In this document: one piece after another, positions 35,785-45,635 of the stretch
Position numbering within the stretch: the first letter of the stretch is position 1
Layout: the number at the start of each line of letters is the position of its first letter
Source: Alkaliphilus flagellatus
Lineage (GTDB): Bacteria > Bacillota > Clostridia > Peptostreptococcales > Natronincolaceae
Direction: 5' to 3'
Length of the DNA stretch: 64,000 nt
NCBI RefSeq assembly: GCF_018919215.1
Contig: NZ_JAHLQK010000001.1
Coordinates: 1 to 64,000 of the forward strand
The notes under the pieces: generated by a model
Database searches by the model: none
What the model saw: only the letters and a program-made list of their open reading frames with translations
What the model was told of the DNA's origin: nothing
Translations under genes and position numbers: made by a program

Positions 35785-37711
35785 TATTGCCTACAAAAAT
35801 CTGAAAGGTAACTTTCATAAATATGTAATGTATTATTTAAGTAATACATTAGTAGTTATGGTATTTTTCATTTTTGCCAACTTTATATTTAATCCTGCCG
35901 TAAGTGACATAAAGTATATGGGGACAAAGGGGGCATTAGCTACTAATGCTCTAATAGTATGTGAATTTGTAATAATTGTATTTTCGATTTTCTTCACATC
36001 TTATTCAAACTCTAGTTTCTTAAAGTCTAGGGAAAAGGAGTTTGGGCTTTTATCTATGTTCGGTATGACAAAGTCTCAAGTTCGAAGATACGTTATATAT
36101 GAAAATATGATAGTGTCATTAATATCTGTTGCTACAGGTTTAGGTTTTGGTATTTTGTTTTCGAAGCTATTTTTTATGGCAATAAGTGCTATTATAGCAT
36201 TAAATGTAGAAATTCCTTTTATTGTATCAATTAAAGCTCTAATTATTACTATATTTAGTTTTCTTTTATTATTTCAGGGAGTTAACTATATTAGTAGCTT
36301 TAGAATTAAAAATAACAATATCATAGAGTTATTAAAAGGTGCAAGAGTGCCAAAGCCAATTCCTAAGTTTTCTATTTTAAAAGCTATATTATCAATTTTA
36401 TTAATAGGTTCAGGCTATGGAATGGCAGTATTTTCAGGAATGGCAATTATAGTAACTATGATTCCTATTGTTATTGTAACAGTGGCTGGAACCTACTTTT
36501 TATTTACGCAGTTTAGTATATTAATAACTGAAAAGCTAAAGAAAAACAACAGACTCTTTTACAATGGGGTAAATATGATAACTTTATCTCAGATAATATA
36601 TAAGTTAAAGGATAATGCTAAGGTTTTATTTATTGTAGCCGTATCGGGAGCTGTAGCATTGACAGCTTCGGGAACTGTTTACTCTGTACAGCAAGGCTTT
36701 GCTTCAGGCTTCTTAAGTGAGAATCCTCACGATATAAGTATATTGGAAAGAGGACTCACATCTCATAATGTAATTGAGTCAGGTAAAGTAGAGGAGATTG
36801 CTAAAAAGAATAATGAAGAAGTTAAATATAAAAATGAAATTGTGTTATTTGACGCAAAAAATAATGACATAAATCATCCTGCACATTCCTTTTATGTTAT
36901 GTCTAATTCTGATTTTAATATTTTAGCCAAACAGCAAAGGAAAAAGAATATTGACTTAGATGGCAAAGAAGCCTTAATTTATAAATATAAAGATAAGACT
37001 ATAGGATCAAATGTAAAAGATAGCTTTATTGATGATAGCACATTAAGCTTAAATGTTAATGATAATGTAGAATCTTATGATATAGTTAAAGCGATAAATG
37101 AGGGTGTTATTAATTTGAATTATAAAACACCTAATGTTATAGTTGTTAGTGATGGAGAATATAGTCAATTAAATAAATCTATTCCTGAAAATGAAAAAGT
37201 AGTATATTACAGTTATAATTTTAAAAACTGGAAGCAATCAATAAATACAGTAAATGAAATTGCTGAATTTATAGATGAAAAAGATATTGAGGCAAGACAC
37301 TTTAAGGAAAGAGTTACAAATTACAATGCCGTAATGGAACAAACAACATTAATGCTATTTATTGGAGCTTTTATAGCTATACTGTTCTTTATTGCAACGG
37401 GAAGTATTATATACTTTAAATTATTTAATGAAATTCAAAAAGATAAGCAGGAGTTTATTTCCTTAAAGAAAATAGGTATGACAGATGGAGAAATGAAAAA
37501 AATTATAAATATCCAGACATTACTTGTATTTTTTCTACCATTTATTGTAGCAGTTATCCATGCCTTGTTTGCAATTAAAGCATTAAGTAATCTTTTGATG
37601 CAAAGTCTATATCTGTATTTATTAGTTATTGTAGCTATTTATTTTGTATTACAATTTGCATATTATATATTTGCTAAAGCAATGTATGCAAGACAGGTTA
37701 AAACATTTTAA
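35771..37711 (+). CDS. Bce-type ABC transporter permease (FtsX family)
   Basis: A 646-residue permease with about ten membrane helices. FtsX-type units lie near 50-160 and at the C-terminus (515-640), with EKEFGLLSMFGMTKSQVRR typical of the family. A large extracellular region of about 210 residues (roughly 310-515) separates helices seven and eight, the BceB hallmark that binds peptide antibiotic and target. It acts both as pump and as sensor partner for the kinase. Confidence 0.93.
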   Translation: MTLRSIAYKNLKGNFHKYVMYYLSNTLVVMVFFIFANFIFNPAVSDIKYMGTKGALATNALIVCEFVIIVFSIFFTSYSNSSFLKSREKEFGLLSMFGMTKSQVRRYVIYENMIVSLISVATGLGFGILFSKLFFMAISAIIALNVEIPFIVSIKALIITIFSFLLLFQGVNYISSFRIKNNNIIELLKGARVPKPIPKFSILKAILSILLIGSGYGMAVFSGMAIIVTMIPIVIVTVAGTYFLFTQFSILITEKLKKNNRLFYNGVNMITLSQIIYKLKDNAKVLFIVAVSGAVALTASGTVYSVQQGFASGFLSENPHDISILERGLTSHNVIESGKVEEIAKKNNEEVKYKNEIVLFDAKNNDINHPAHSFYVMSNSDFNILAKQQRKKNIDLDGKEALIYKYKDKTIGSNVKDSFIDDSTLSLNVNDNVESYDIVKAINEGVINLNYKTPNVIVVSDGEYSQLNKSIPENEKVVYYSYNFKNWKQSINTVNEIAEFIDEKDIEARHFKERVTNYNAVMEQTTLMLFIGAFIAILFFIATGSIIYFKLFNEIQKDKQEFISLKKIGMTDGEMKKIINIQTLLVFFLPFIVAVIHALFAIKALSNLLMQSLYLYLLVIVAIYFVLQFAYYIFAKAMYARQVKTF

Positions 37712-37746
37712 CTAATAATATGGATTATATAAAATATAAAGTATAT

Positions 37747-37785
37747 AAAAACAACCTAGCGGATTAATCCAATAGGTTGTTTTTA
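37747..37785. terminator. Terminator between convergent units
   Basis: AAAAACAACCTA pairs perfectly with TAGGTTGTTTTT, with an inner GGATTAATCC, and the symmetric A and T runs make it work on both strands. Confidence 0.88.
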
Positions 37786-37903
37786 TAACAATAGAATAAA
37801 TTATTTACTTATTAAAATGGTGGATAAGCTGTAATTTTCATTCTATGCTTCAATAAAGTCGACCTATAAATCTTCAAAGGAAAGACTTTCTTATATTTGA
37901 TTT

Positions 37904-38743
37904 TTAATTAAAATAAAAAGGAAATAACATAAAAGAATATGAGTGGTATCCAACTAAAATAGTATTAACACCTATATATGTGAATAATATAGAAGCAAAA
38001 CCTATTATTGAAAACCAAGCTGCTTTTTTGCCCTTCCAATCTTTAGTTAATCTTACATGCAAATAAATAGAATAAATCACCCATGTTATAAATGACCAAG
38101 TCTCCTTAGGGTCCCATTGCCAATATCTGCCCCAAGCTTTTTCAGCCCAAATTGCTCCAGTAATAATTACTATAGTAAGGGTTATAAAGCCTACAGCTAT
38201 GGCTCTATAGCTCATAGTATCAAGAAGGTCTAAATTTGGCATATGTTTTCTTGTAAAACTATCTTCCTTTAAATGATCCCTAAGAACATATATAATAGAA
38301 ATTGCACAGGCCACCGCAAAGGCACCATAGCTAAATATGGCAGTTAGAACATGAATTACAATCCAATTACTTTGAAGTGCTGGCATTAATGGTCTTATAT
38401 CTTTAGATTGCATAGCTGCATAGTAAATAAGTATAAGTATAATTGGAGTAGCAAAGGCTCCTAAGATCTTATATCTATATTTTTTTTCAAATATTAGATA
38501 AAACAAACTAATTCCCCATGCAAAGCTTGTAGCAAATTCGTACTGATTACTAATAGGCAATCTACTGGCTTGTACAGTTCTAGTTGCTAAAGAAACAGTA
38601 TGAAAGGTTAATCCTAATTTAACGAGTATGCTTCCATAGTTGCCTAATTTTTCCTTCCTAAAAATAAAAAAAATAAAATATGCTATTGTAGATAGGCTAT
38701 ATAGTATTAGTGCAATAATAAAACTTTGATTTTCTCCAAACAT
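37904..38743 (-). CDS. ccsA: Cytochrome c biogenesis protein CcsA/ResC
   Basis: A 279-residue membrane protein with about eight helices. The tryptophan-rich heme-handling motif WGRYWQWDPKETWSFITW is near 206-223. Flanking conserved His residues (FHTVSL early, HVLTAIFSYGAF in the middle, YHSY late) would ligate heme. With the ResB-like partner upstream it forms the system II synthase that attaches heme to CXXCH proteins, here evidently NrfA. It starts 22 bases after the ResB-like gene. Confidence 0.93.
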   Translation of the reverse strand: MFGENQSFIIALILYSLSTIAYFIFFIFRKEKLGNYGSILVKLGLTFHTVSLATRTVQASRLPISNQYEFATSFAWGISLFYLIFEKKYRYKILGAFATPIILILIYYAAMQSKDIRPLMPALQSNWIVIHVLTAIFSYGAFAVACAISIIYVLRDHLKEDSFTRKHMPNLDLLDTMSYRAIAVGFITLTIVIITGAIWAEKAWGRYWQWDPKETWSFITWVIYSIYLHVRLTKDWKGKKAAWFSIIGFASILFTYIGVNTILVGYHSYSFMLFPFYFN

Positions 38744-38765
38744 AGTAACTCTCCTTTTTTATTGT

Positions 38766-40049
38766 CTAAATAGAAATATCTTTTTTGGTTTGATAATTTC
38801 CTTTAAGGCTATTTTTCTTATCGGATGAATAATCTCCATATATATAAATAGCTTCAGCTTTTCTTTCAACTATAAGCTGTTTTGGTTTCATATAAAATGC
38901 TAAAAATAATCCTAGCATTATCACTATAGAACCAATCAATGCTCCAATTTTCCCATTCATTTTATTTACTGATAAATACGTGTAACGCTCTGGGTTAGTA
39001 AAATTAAAGGTAAAATCCTGCCAATGCACATCCTGACCTGGAGAAACTAGGTTCATATCTACTCTTTGGCCTCCATAAAGTAGAGAGTATAGTATTTTTG
39101 GATTATTTAGATCATTGGATTTGGAAGCAAAGCCTGTTTCAGTTGCTACAAAATCTGGATATAAGTGGTGCATTTGGATAACTATAAATTCCTTATTATT
39201 TATATAAGCGGTTCCATCGTATACTATTTCACTCCCGAGATTTTGTCCATCTTTAAAGACATTAACTTCTGAAGCCCATCCGGTGCTATGTTGATAGAAA
39301 GTATAACCATCATATCTCATTGGGTTGTTCACATATATTTCGCCAGATACAAGACTAGTTCCATCTTTATCAGTTAAGGTGCCTTGTGTAATATATTGCT
39401 GAACAGATCCATCATCTCTATAGATTATTTCAAAGTCTTCGATGTTCATTATATAATTAGTACCCTCTAATTGTTGCATTGATCCTGGAGTACCAAATAC
39501 AGCTGTATCAAAAAATGTATACTGTCCATAGCTATAAAATACAATTATTGCAAGTATACCAATGTGAATAAGCCATGATCCTAAGTAGCCTATTTTATTT
39601 TTATTACTATAGTATATTTCTGTGGAATCATATGTTGTACACTTTATATTTTTGAAACCCTCACTTTTAAAAACATCCTTAATACTATCGGTACTAAAGT
39701 AATTCATAGACTTAACAGGATTTTTAAGTTGCGTTTCACTAGGAGCTAATGATAATTTTTTAATTTTATTAATAACATTTTTAAATCTAATAGTGCTACA
39801 TAAAAATAAGTTAAGGGCTAGAGCAAGAAAAAGCGCAATAAATCCACTGGAATGATAAATATCGTAGGCTTTAAAGGTAATAATTAACTGTGACCATAAT
39901 GGTGAGTAGTTATTTAGATAAAAAGCCTCTTCTCTACCTTGTGGGACAACAGATCCTACTACAGATACTAAACATAACATTCCTAGTAAGATTAATCCAA
40001 ATTTCATAGTTCTTAAAAAAGCAAATATTTTTTTAAACCATACTTTCAT
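38766..40049 (-). CDS. resB: Cytochrome c biogenesis protein ResB/Ccs1
   Basis: A 427-residue partner of CcsA. Hydrophobic helices lie near 12-32, 65-85, 155-175 and 378-398, with a large external domain between the third and fourth. The N-terminal FLRTMKFGLILLGMLCLVSVVGSVVPQG and the DGYTFYQHSTGW segment are typical. It probably transfers reduced apocytochrome to CcsA. Gene order on the minus strand is nrfA, resB, ccsA. Confidence 0.92.
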   Translation of the reverse strand: MKVWFKKIFAFLRTMKFGLILLGMLCLVSVVGSVVPQGREEAFYLNNYSPLWSQLIITFKAYDIYHSSGFIALFLALALNLFLCSTIRFKNVINKIKKLSLAPSETQLKNPVKSMNYFSTDSIKDVFKSEGFKNIKCTTYDSTEIYYSNKNKIGYLGSWLIHIGILAIIVFYSYGQYTFFDTAVFGTPGSMQQLEGTNYIMNIEDFEIIYRDDGSVQQYITQGTLTDKDGTSLVSGEIYVNNPMRYDGYTFYQHSTGWASEVNVFKDGQNLGSEIVYDGTAYINNKEFIVIQMHHLYPDFVATETGFASKSNDLNNPKILYSLLYGGQRVDMNLVSPGQDVHWQDFTFNFTNPERYTYLSVNKMNGKIGALIGSIVIMLGLFLAFYMKPKQLIVERKAEAIYIYGDYSSDKKNSLKGNYQTKKDISI

Positions 40050-40079
40050 TTATTCACTTCCTTACATAATTTTAATTAT

Positions 40080-40113
40080 AACTACCACTACTAGATTATG
40101 TATAGTGGTAGTT
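40080..40113 (-). other. Hairpin between nrfA and resB
   Basis: AACTACCACTA pairs perfectly with TAGTGGTAGTT around 12 bases. It is followed on the minus strand by AT-rich sequence without a clean T-run. It is either an attenuating terminator or an mRNA-stabilising structure giving more nrfA than biogenesis message. Confidence 0.55.
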
Positions 40114-40206
40114 ACTTAAGAAAATATAAATTTTCTAACAAGTTAAGTTTTTTTAAGAAGTAGCAGCTTGATAAAAGTCATTAGTAGAATAGTAATATAG
40201 GATTTT

Positions 40207-41484
40207 TTATTGAAATTCTGCTAGTTTATCTAAGGCTTGTTGAGCATAGTTTCTTGCTTCACTTAAAGCTTTTTTTGCCTTTGGTGTATTGTGGAAGCCT
40301 GTACTATTTTCTACAAACACAAAATCCCATCTATACTGAGCTTTTCTATGTAGATCCCATAACTCATTAACTACTGTATCATCTAACTGACTGTCCTCCA
40401 TAACTGTTCCAAAATTTTCAATTAGTTGCACAAGCATTTTACCAATCTCTAGCAGCTCATCATCTATTTCCTTTTGTATTCCTTGAACCTTTGCTGTTAA
40501 TCCATCTAATTCAGAGCTATGGCAAGTACCGCAGGATTCATTAAGAGTTTTTAGTGGACTTTTTGCCCAATGAGATTTATATTTTTGTCCATTTTCTTCT
40601 ACCGTTGGCATATGACAATCTGCACATGTAACACCCATCTTATCGTGGACACTTCCACTATAGGTTTCAAACTCAGGATGCTGTACTTTAATTAAAGGAG
40701 TTCCTGTTCTTGGATGTTTCCAATCAAAATAATCAATTTTATCGTAATATGCTTCGATATTTGCTATTTCTAACCCATTATCCCAAGGTAAAATTACTTC
40801 CTTTGTATCTGGATCCATATAATATTCGACATGACATTGTGCACAGGCCATAGTGCCAGGTTTAGGCTCTTTATTAAGCTTGTCTACTGCTACTCTAAAT
40901 TGAGGCGTTGTTGCTTGAACTTGTTTTCCGGGTTCATTTCTATGGCAGGTATAGCAAGTGATTCCATTCTCAGCTTCCTGGGATACCTTATGAAAGTCCA
41001 TAGCATATAAATCATCTTTATATTCAGCTAGTAGTTTTTCGTAATCAGCCGTTTTACATGCTAAACATGATGCACCTGGTTTAGGTCTTGCTGTATTAAT
41101 AACATCATGAAGGGCATAGTAATGGCCTCTAGCAGCATAATATTCCTTTCCGAATCCTATCCCATCATATAATACCTTTATATCGGGATACTTCTCTAAA
41201 TAACTAATAGGGTGAGATCCCCCTAATTCTGGATCTTCTGTTACCCCATCTTTAAATCTTGATGTCATTTGTAAGGATTCGTAGATTAGGGGAAATTGAT
41301 CCTTCCACTTCTCAGCAGATAAAATCATTTGATCTGGAGAGGGTATTTCAACTGTTTGCTCTGGCTTTTTTCCTTCTTCCTTATTCTGACCCTGTTTATT
41401 CTCTTGTGGTTTACAACCAATAGAAGTTATAAGTATAGAGAGTACTATTATTATCGAAACTATCAGCCTTTTATATTGTTTCAC
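40207..41484 (-). CDS. nrfA: Ammonia-forming pentaheme cytochrome c nitrite reductase, lipoprotein form
   Basis: A 425-residue NrfA that reduces nitrite to ammonium with six electrons. The active-site heme uses CLACK (140-144), the lysine-ligated CXXCK diagnostic of NrfA. Four CXXCH sites follow: CYTCH (177), CAQCH (214), CADCH (287) and CGTCH (318). The active-site Tyr follows heme 3 (CHVEYY) and the His is in VQHPEFET (H269). The signal peptide ends in ITSIGC (Cys24), so it is membrane-anchored by lipid. No NrfH quinol dehydrogenase is encoded nearby. Start is GTG after GAAAGGAG. Confidence 0.95.
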   Translation of the reverse strand: MKQYKRLIVSIIIVLSILITSIGCKPQENKQGQNKEEGKKPEQTVEIPSPDQMILSAEKWKDQFPLIYESLQMTSRFKDGVTEDPELGGSHPISYLEKYPDIKVLYDGIGFGKEYYAARGHYYALHDVINTARPKPGASCLACKTADYEKLLAEYKDDLYAMDFHKVSQEAENGITCYTCHRNEPGKQVQATTPQFRVAVDKLNKEPKPGTMACAQCHVEYYMDPDTKEVILPWDNGLEIANIEAYYDKIDYFDWKHPRTGTPLIKVQHPEFETYSGSVHDKMGVTCADCHMPTVEENGQKYKSHWAKSPLKTLNESCGTCHSSELDGLTAKVQGIQKEIDDELLEIGKMLVQLIENFGTVMEDSQLDDTVVNELWDLHRKAQYRWDFVFVENSTGFHNTPKAKKALSEARNYAQQALDKLAEFQ

Positions 41485-41630
41485 TAAAATTCTCCTTTCT
41501 ATATTATTGTCATTTATATTATTCCAATAATTGCAAAAGCTATAAGCTACTTTATTATTTAAATATTAGATTTTTTCACTCAGTTCGTGATAATATATAG
41601 TAAAGAGTATTGTCATTAGGGGGTGTTTTT

Positions 41631-43028
41631 ATGAAGAAGAATGTTGCAGAAGAACTAAAAAGGCTAAAAGAAAGCATGGAAATGCTAGAGGATCTGCTGG
41701 ACACTGCTTACTATGGAATGGCAATAGTAGATATAGATGGAAAGATTGTTAAGTGGAACTATGAAAAACTAATGGGGATTAAAGAAGAAGATGTGCTGGA
41801 TAAGAATGTTGAAGATATAATAGAAAATACTAGACTACATATTGTAGCTAAAACAGGCGAAAAAGAATTATTCGAGGTCCAAAAAATACAAGGCAGAGAT
41901 ATGATAACTAGCAGAGTGCCCATAATACAGAACGGTAAAATTATTGGTGCAGCAGGAACAGTACTTTTTAAAGATGTTAAGGAGTTAAAATCTTTAGTAC
42001 AAAAACTAGAAATGTTAGAAGATACAGTACATAAATATAAGGGAGAGATTAAAAGATTTCATAAAACAAAATACTCCTTTGATAATATTATTACACAAAA
42101 TAAAAAGATGATATATTTAAAAGAAATTGCTAAGAGGGCAGCGGAAAGTAATGCAACTTTGCTTATCCAAGGTGAGAGTGGTACAGGAAAGGAATTATTT
42201 GCTCATGGAGTACATAGAGCAAGTTTAAGAAAGCATGGACCATTTGTTACAATCAACTGTGCTGCTATTCCCAAAGAGTTATTGGAGTCAGAGTTATTTG
42301 GATACGATGGTGGAGCTTTTACAGGGGCAAGAAGAGAAGGAAAGATCGGAAAATTTGAACTTGCTAATGGTGGAACAATACTATTAGATGAAATAGGTTC
42401 TATGCCAATGGAGATGCAGGCAAAACTTCTAAGAGTACTGGAAACTAGAGAGTTTGAACGGGTAGGTGGAAATACAAGAATTGAAATAGATATAAGGTTA
42501 ATCGCCTGTACTAACGAGAACCTGGAAAAGGCTGTGGAGGAAGGAAAGTTTAGGCAAGATTTATACTATAGACTGAATGTAATACAAATAGAAATACCAC
42601 CTTTAAGAGATAGAATAGAGGATATTCCTATATTGGCTGAAAGTCTTTTAAATAGTCTATCCAAGGATTTATCTGTACCTAAAAAAATACTTGAATTTGA
42701 GACTAAAGAAGCCCTTAAAAATCATGTATGGCCTGGTAATGTAAGGGAACTTCGTAATGTACTTGAGAGAGCATCTACACTATGCAAGGATGACGTCATT
42801 AAAATAGAACATCTACCTGAATATTTAAATAAAAAGGTTTTTAAAGAAGATGGATATAGTGAGGAAGATTCTTTACTTTTAAAAAACATAGTTGCTAGAG
42901 TGGAAAAGAAAGCTATTAAAAAGGCGATTGAGGAAAGTAGGGGCAATAAAACCTTGGCTGCCAGAACATTGGGTATCCATAGAACCGCATTATATAAAAA
43001 AATAGAGCTATACGGATTAGATTGGTAA
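41631..43028 (+). CDS. PAS-type sigma-54-dependent activator
   Basis: A 465-residue enhancer-binding protein. One PAS domain (about 18-115), a coiled linker, then AAA+ with Walker A GESGTGKE (181-188), GAFTGA loop, Walker B ILLDEIG and a terminal Fis-type helix-turn-helix ([21 protein letters not shown]). ATG 41631 follows AGGGGGTG. It is divergent from nrfA and upstream of a CoA-transferase pair that has its own -24/-12 promoter, which is its likely target. Confidence 0.93.
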   Translation: MKKNVAEELKRLKESMEMLEDLLDTAYYGMAIVDIDGKIVKWNYEKLMGIKEEDVLDKNVEDIIENTRLHIVAKTGEKELFEVQKIQGRDMITSRVPIIQNGKIIGAAGTVLFKDVKELKSLVQKLEMLEDTVHKYKGEIKRFHKTKYSFDNIITQNKKMIYLKEIAKRAAESNATLLIQGESGTGKELFAHGVHRASLRKHGPFVTINCAAIPKELLESELFGYDGGAFTGARREGKIGKFELANGGTILLDEIGSMPMEMQAKLLRVLETREFERVGGNTRIEIDIRLIACTNENLEKAVEEGKFRQDLYYRLNVIQIEIPPLRDRIEDIPILAESLLNSLSKDLSVPKKILEFETKEALKNHVWPGNVRELRNVLERASTLCKDDVIKIEHLPEYLNKKVFKEDGYSEEDSLLLKNIVARVEKKAIKKAIEESRGNKTLAARTLGIHRTALYKKIELYGLDW

Positions 43029-43039
43029 AACTGTACAAG

Positions 43040-43074
43040 AAATCTACAACTAATATAAAGTTGTAGATTTTTTT
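43040..43074 (+). terminator. Terminator of the sigma-54 activator gene
   Basis: AAATCTACAACT pairs with AGTTGTAGATTT around a short AT loop, followed by TTTTT. Confidence 0.9.
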
Positions 43075-43192
43075 ATACATATATTAAGTTATTATAATTT
43101 TATGAATTGAAAAATTCAGTTTATTATAAGGAACCAATCTATATAGTATTGAAATTTAAAGATTTATTTTAATTTAATCATAAACTATAATT

Positions 43193-43209
43193 TTGGCATA
43201 ACAATTGCT
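43193..43209 (+). promoter_or_regulatory. Sigma-54 (-24/-12) promoter of the CoA-transferase operon
   Basis: TTTGGCATAACAATTGCT has GG (43195) and GC (43207) separated by exactly ten bases. A small palindrome TGAATTGAAAAATTCA at 43103-43118 lies about 85 bp upstream and may be the activator site. Transcription would start near 43220, about 70 bases before the first gene. Confidence 0.82.
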
Positions 43210-43289
43210 CTTAATTAAATATAGTTGCTATAGATAATTAAATAATTAATTCTAAAATTATATTATTATAAAAATTTGGAGGTGGCGTT

Positions 43290-43943
43290 ATGTCTAAAAT
43301 TGTAAGTATAGAAGAAGCTATAAGTCATATTAAAGATGGTATGACTATTATGGTGGGCGGATTTTTAGGATCAGGTAGTCCCCATAAGATTATCGATGCC
43401 TTGGTAAAAAAAGAGGTAAAAGATTTAACTTTAATTTGTAATGATACTGCATTTCCAAATTTGGGCGTAGGGAAAATGGTAGTAGGCAAGCAGTTTAAAA
43501 AGGTTATTGTATCTCATATTGGAACAAATCAAGAAACAGGCAGGCAGATGAATGCAGGTGAAACTGAGGTTGTATTAGTTCCACAAGGAACATTAGTAGA
43601 ACAAATAAGAGCGGCTGGTGCAGGTCTAGGTGGGTTTTTAACACCTACAGGGGTAGGAACTCTAGTTGAAGAAGGCAAACAGAAAATGGAGATAGACGGA
43701 AAAACATATTTGTTGGAACTACCGCTAAAAGCAGATATAGCGATAATTTTTGGTAACAAGGTAGATAAAAAAGGAAATGTATACTATGAAGGAGCTGCTG
43801 GAAACTTTAATATAGTAATGTCCATGGCGGCGGATACAGTTATTATTGAAGGAGAAACAATTGTAGATGTTGGACAAATAGCACCACAGGAAGTAGTTAT
43901 ACCTAGCATATTTATAGATTATATAGTTAGGGGTGAAAAATAA
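43290..43943 (+). CDS. Acyl-CoA:acetate/3-oxoacid CoA-transferase subunit A
   Basis: A 217-residue alpha subunit. The N-terminal [26 protein letters not shown] and [26 protein letters not shown] are diagnostic of AtoD/CtfA/But-type enzymes. It moves CoA between acyl-CoA and acetate or butyrate. GGAGGTGG precedes ATG 43290. The operon has only the two subunits, so the physiological acyl-CoA cannot be read from neighbours. Confidence 0.93.
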   Translation: MSKIVSIEEAISHIKDGMTIMVGGFLGSGSPHKIIDALVKKEVKDLTLICNDTAFPNLGVGKMVVGKQFKKVIVSHIGTNQETGRQMNAGETEVVLVPQGTLVEQIRAAGAGLGGFLTPTGVGTLVEEGKQKMEIDGKTYLLELPLKADIAIIFGNKVDKKGNVYYEGAAGNFNIVMSMAADTVIIEGETIVDVGQIAPQEVVIPSIFIDYIVRGEK

Positions 43944-44599
43944 TGGATCGAAATAAAATAAAAGAATTTATTGCAAAGAGAGTAGCAAAGGAGCTTAAAG
44001 ATGGTGATGTAGTTAACTTAGGAATAGGACTTCCTACAATGGTAGCTAACTATATAGATAATGATGTAGATATTATACTACAATCCGAAAATGGATTTGT
44101 AGGTTTAGGTCCTGCACCAGAAGTAGGTAAAGAAAACCCATATATAGTTAATGCCGGTTGTCAACCTGTAACAATTAAAGAAGGTGGAGCATTTTTTGAT
44201 AGTACAATGTCTTTTTCTATTATTAGAGGTGGACATGTGGATGCTACAGTATTAGGAGCACTTCAAGTAGACCAGGAAGGTAATCTTGCTAACTGGATGA
44301 TACCAGGTAAAATGGTTCCAGGTATGGGGGGAGCTATGGATCTAGTAGTTGGAGCTAAAAAGGTAATAGTAGCTATGGAACATACGGCTAAGGGTAGTCC
44401 TAAAATATTGAAAAAATGTAATCTTCCATTAACTGCAATGGCTCAGGTAGATTTAATTATTACTGAAATGGGTGTAATGGAAGTTACTAAAGAAGGATTA
44501 GTTTTAAAGGAATTAAATCCTGATTTTACCGTAGATGAAGTTAAGGCAGCTACAGAAGCTGAACTAATTATACCTGAAAATTTAAAGGATATGAAATAA
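43943..44599 (+). CDS. Acyl-CoA:acetate/3-oxoacid CoA-transferase subunit B
   Basis: A 218-residue beta subunit with the catalytic glutamate in [12 protein letters not shown] (near 51). [30 protein letters not shown] and [18 protein letters not shown] are family motifs. Its start overlaps the alpha stop by one base. Together they form the active heteromer. Confidence 0.93.
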   Translation: MDRNKIKEFIAKRVAKELKDGDVVNLGIGLPTMVANYIDNDVDIILQSENGFVGLGPAPEVGKENPYIVNAGCQPVTIKEGGAFFDSTMSFSIIRGGHVDATVLGALQVDQEGNLANWMIPGKMVPGMGGAMDLVVGAKKVIVAMEHTAKGSPKILKKCNLPLTAMAQVDLIITEMGVMEVTKEGLVLKELNPDFTVDEVKAATEAELIIPENLKDMK

Positions 44600-44679
44600 G
44601 TAAGTGTCTAATTCTGTTATAATATTATTGATATAAGCTAATTATACTTATATTAAATAATATATTTTGGAGGGATATT

Positions 44680-44979
44680 ATGGCACTTTTAGAAATTACA
44701 GTAGCACCTTTAGGTACAGGAGATACTAGCGTTAGCAAATATGTAGCTGCATGTCATAAATTGTTGGAATTAGAGGAAGGTATAAAGTATCAACTAACTC
44801 CTATGTCTACAGTTATAGAAGGTGACATAGATAGGCTATTTGAAGTTGCTAAAAAGCTTCACAATGTTCCGTTTCAAGAAGGCGCTATGAGAGTTTCTAC
44901 TAGTATGAAAATCGACGATAGACGGGATAAGGAATCTACTATACATGGAAAGATTTTATCGGTTAAAAGTAAATTATAG
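44680..44979 (+). CDS. MTH1187/YqgV-family thiamine-binding protein
   Basis: A 99-residue ferredoxin-fold protein. LEITVAPLGTGDTSVSKYVAAC and QLTPMSTVIEGD, then RVSTSMKIDDRRD near the C-terminus, match the DUF77/thiamine-binding family. It is cytoplasmic and thought to bind free thiamine or pyrimidine precursor. It has its own ribosome site (TGGAGG) and a terminator. Confidence 0.9.
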   Translation: MALLEITVAPLGTGDTSVSKYVAACHKLLELEEGIKYQLTPMSTVIEGDIDRLFEVAKKLHNVPFQEGAMRVSTSMKIDDRRDKESTIHGKILSVKSKL

Positions 44980-44981
44980 TT

Positions 44982-45015
44982 GCAAAAAACTCCTAATAAT
45001 TTAGGAGTTTTTTGC
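44982..45015 (+). terminator. Terminator after the thiamine-binding gene
   Basis: GCAAAAAACTCCTAA pairs perfectly with its complement around TAAT; the distal arm supplies the T run. Confidence 0.92.
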
Positions 45016-45110
45016 ATACAATGCAACTTTTTGATATGGATTTATGTCTAATTGTTAGAAAGAAAGTTAACATGGCCATGCAAACTAAAGTTTTTTATAA
45101 GGAGGTTACT

Positions 45111-45635
45111 ATGTTAAATGAACTTGTACAAAAAGCAATTAAGGGGGATGGAGATAGTTTTTATGAGCTTATTCAAATAAAGAAGGAGCATATTTATAAA
45201 ATTGCTTATAGTTATGTACACAACCAAGAGGACGCTCTAGATGTTGTTCATGATGCGGTATATAAGGCATTTACTGCTATTGGAAGTTTGAAAAATCCAC
45301 AATATTTTAGTACATGGTTAACCAAAATTACAATTAACTGTGCTATCGACCATTTGAATAAAACTAAAAAAGTAATTTCTATAGAAAAAAGTGAACTAGA
45401 AAATTTTCCTGTAGAAGAAAATGATAAGGAAGCGATCTTGGATTTGAGGCAGAACTTAGAAAAATTAGATATAAAATATAAAACAGTAATAATTCTTCGT
45501 TATTTTGAGGATTTAACACTGAATGAGATTGCTGCCACATTAAATTTACCTATAAATACAATAAAGGCTCAGCTTTATCGTGGATTACAAAGGCTAAAAA
45601 TTCAGTTGGAGGAGGGCGATGCAATTGAAAAATAA
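45111..45635 (+). CDS. ECF-type RNA polymerase sigma factor
   Basis: A 174-residue group 4 sigma factor. Region 2 (about 8-75) has YSYVHNQEDALDVVHDAVYKAF and region 4 (about 115-165) ends in LTLNEIAATLNLPINTIKAQLYRGLQRLK. ATG 45111 follows AAGGAGG. The next gene overlaps and encodes a transmembrane protein that should be its anti-sigma factor. Confidence 0.9.
   Translation: MLNELVQKAIKGDGDSFYELIQIKKEHIYKIAYSYVHNQEDALDVVHDAVYKAFTAIGSLKNPQYFSTWLTKITINCAIDHLNKTKKVISIEKSELENFPVEENDKEAILDLRQNLEKLDIKYKTVIILRYFEDLTLNEIAATLNLPINTIKAQLYRGLQRLKIQLEEGDAIEK

Noticed and set aside
41485-41630. Possible sigma-54 promoter for nrfA on the minus strand (TTTTGCA with an AGC element 12 bases upstream)
   Set aside because: The -24 element lacks GG (it reads GC), so the match is too poor to claim.
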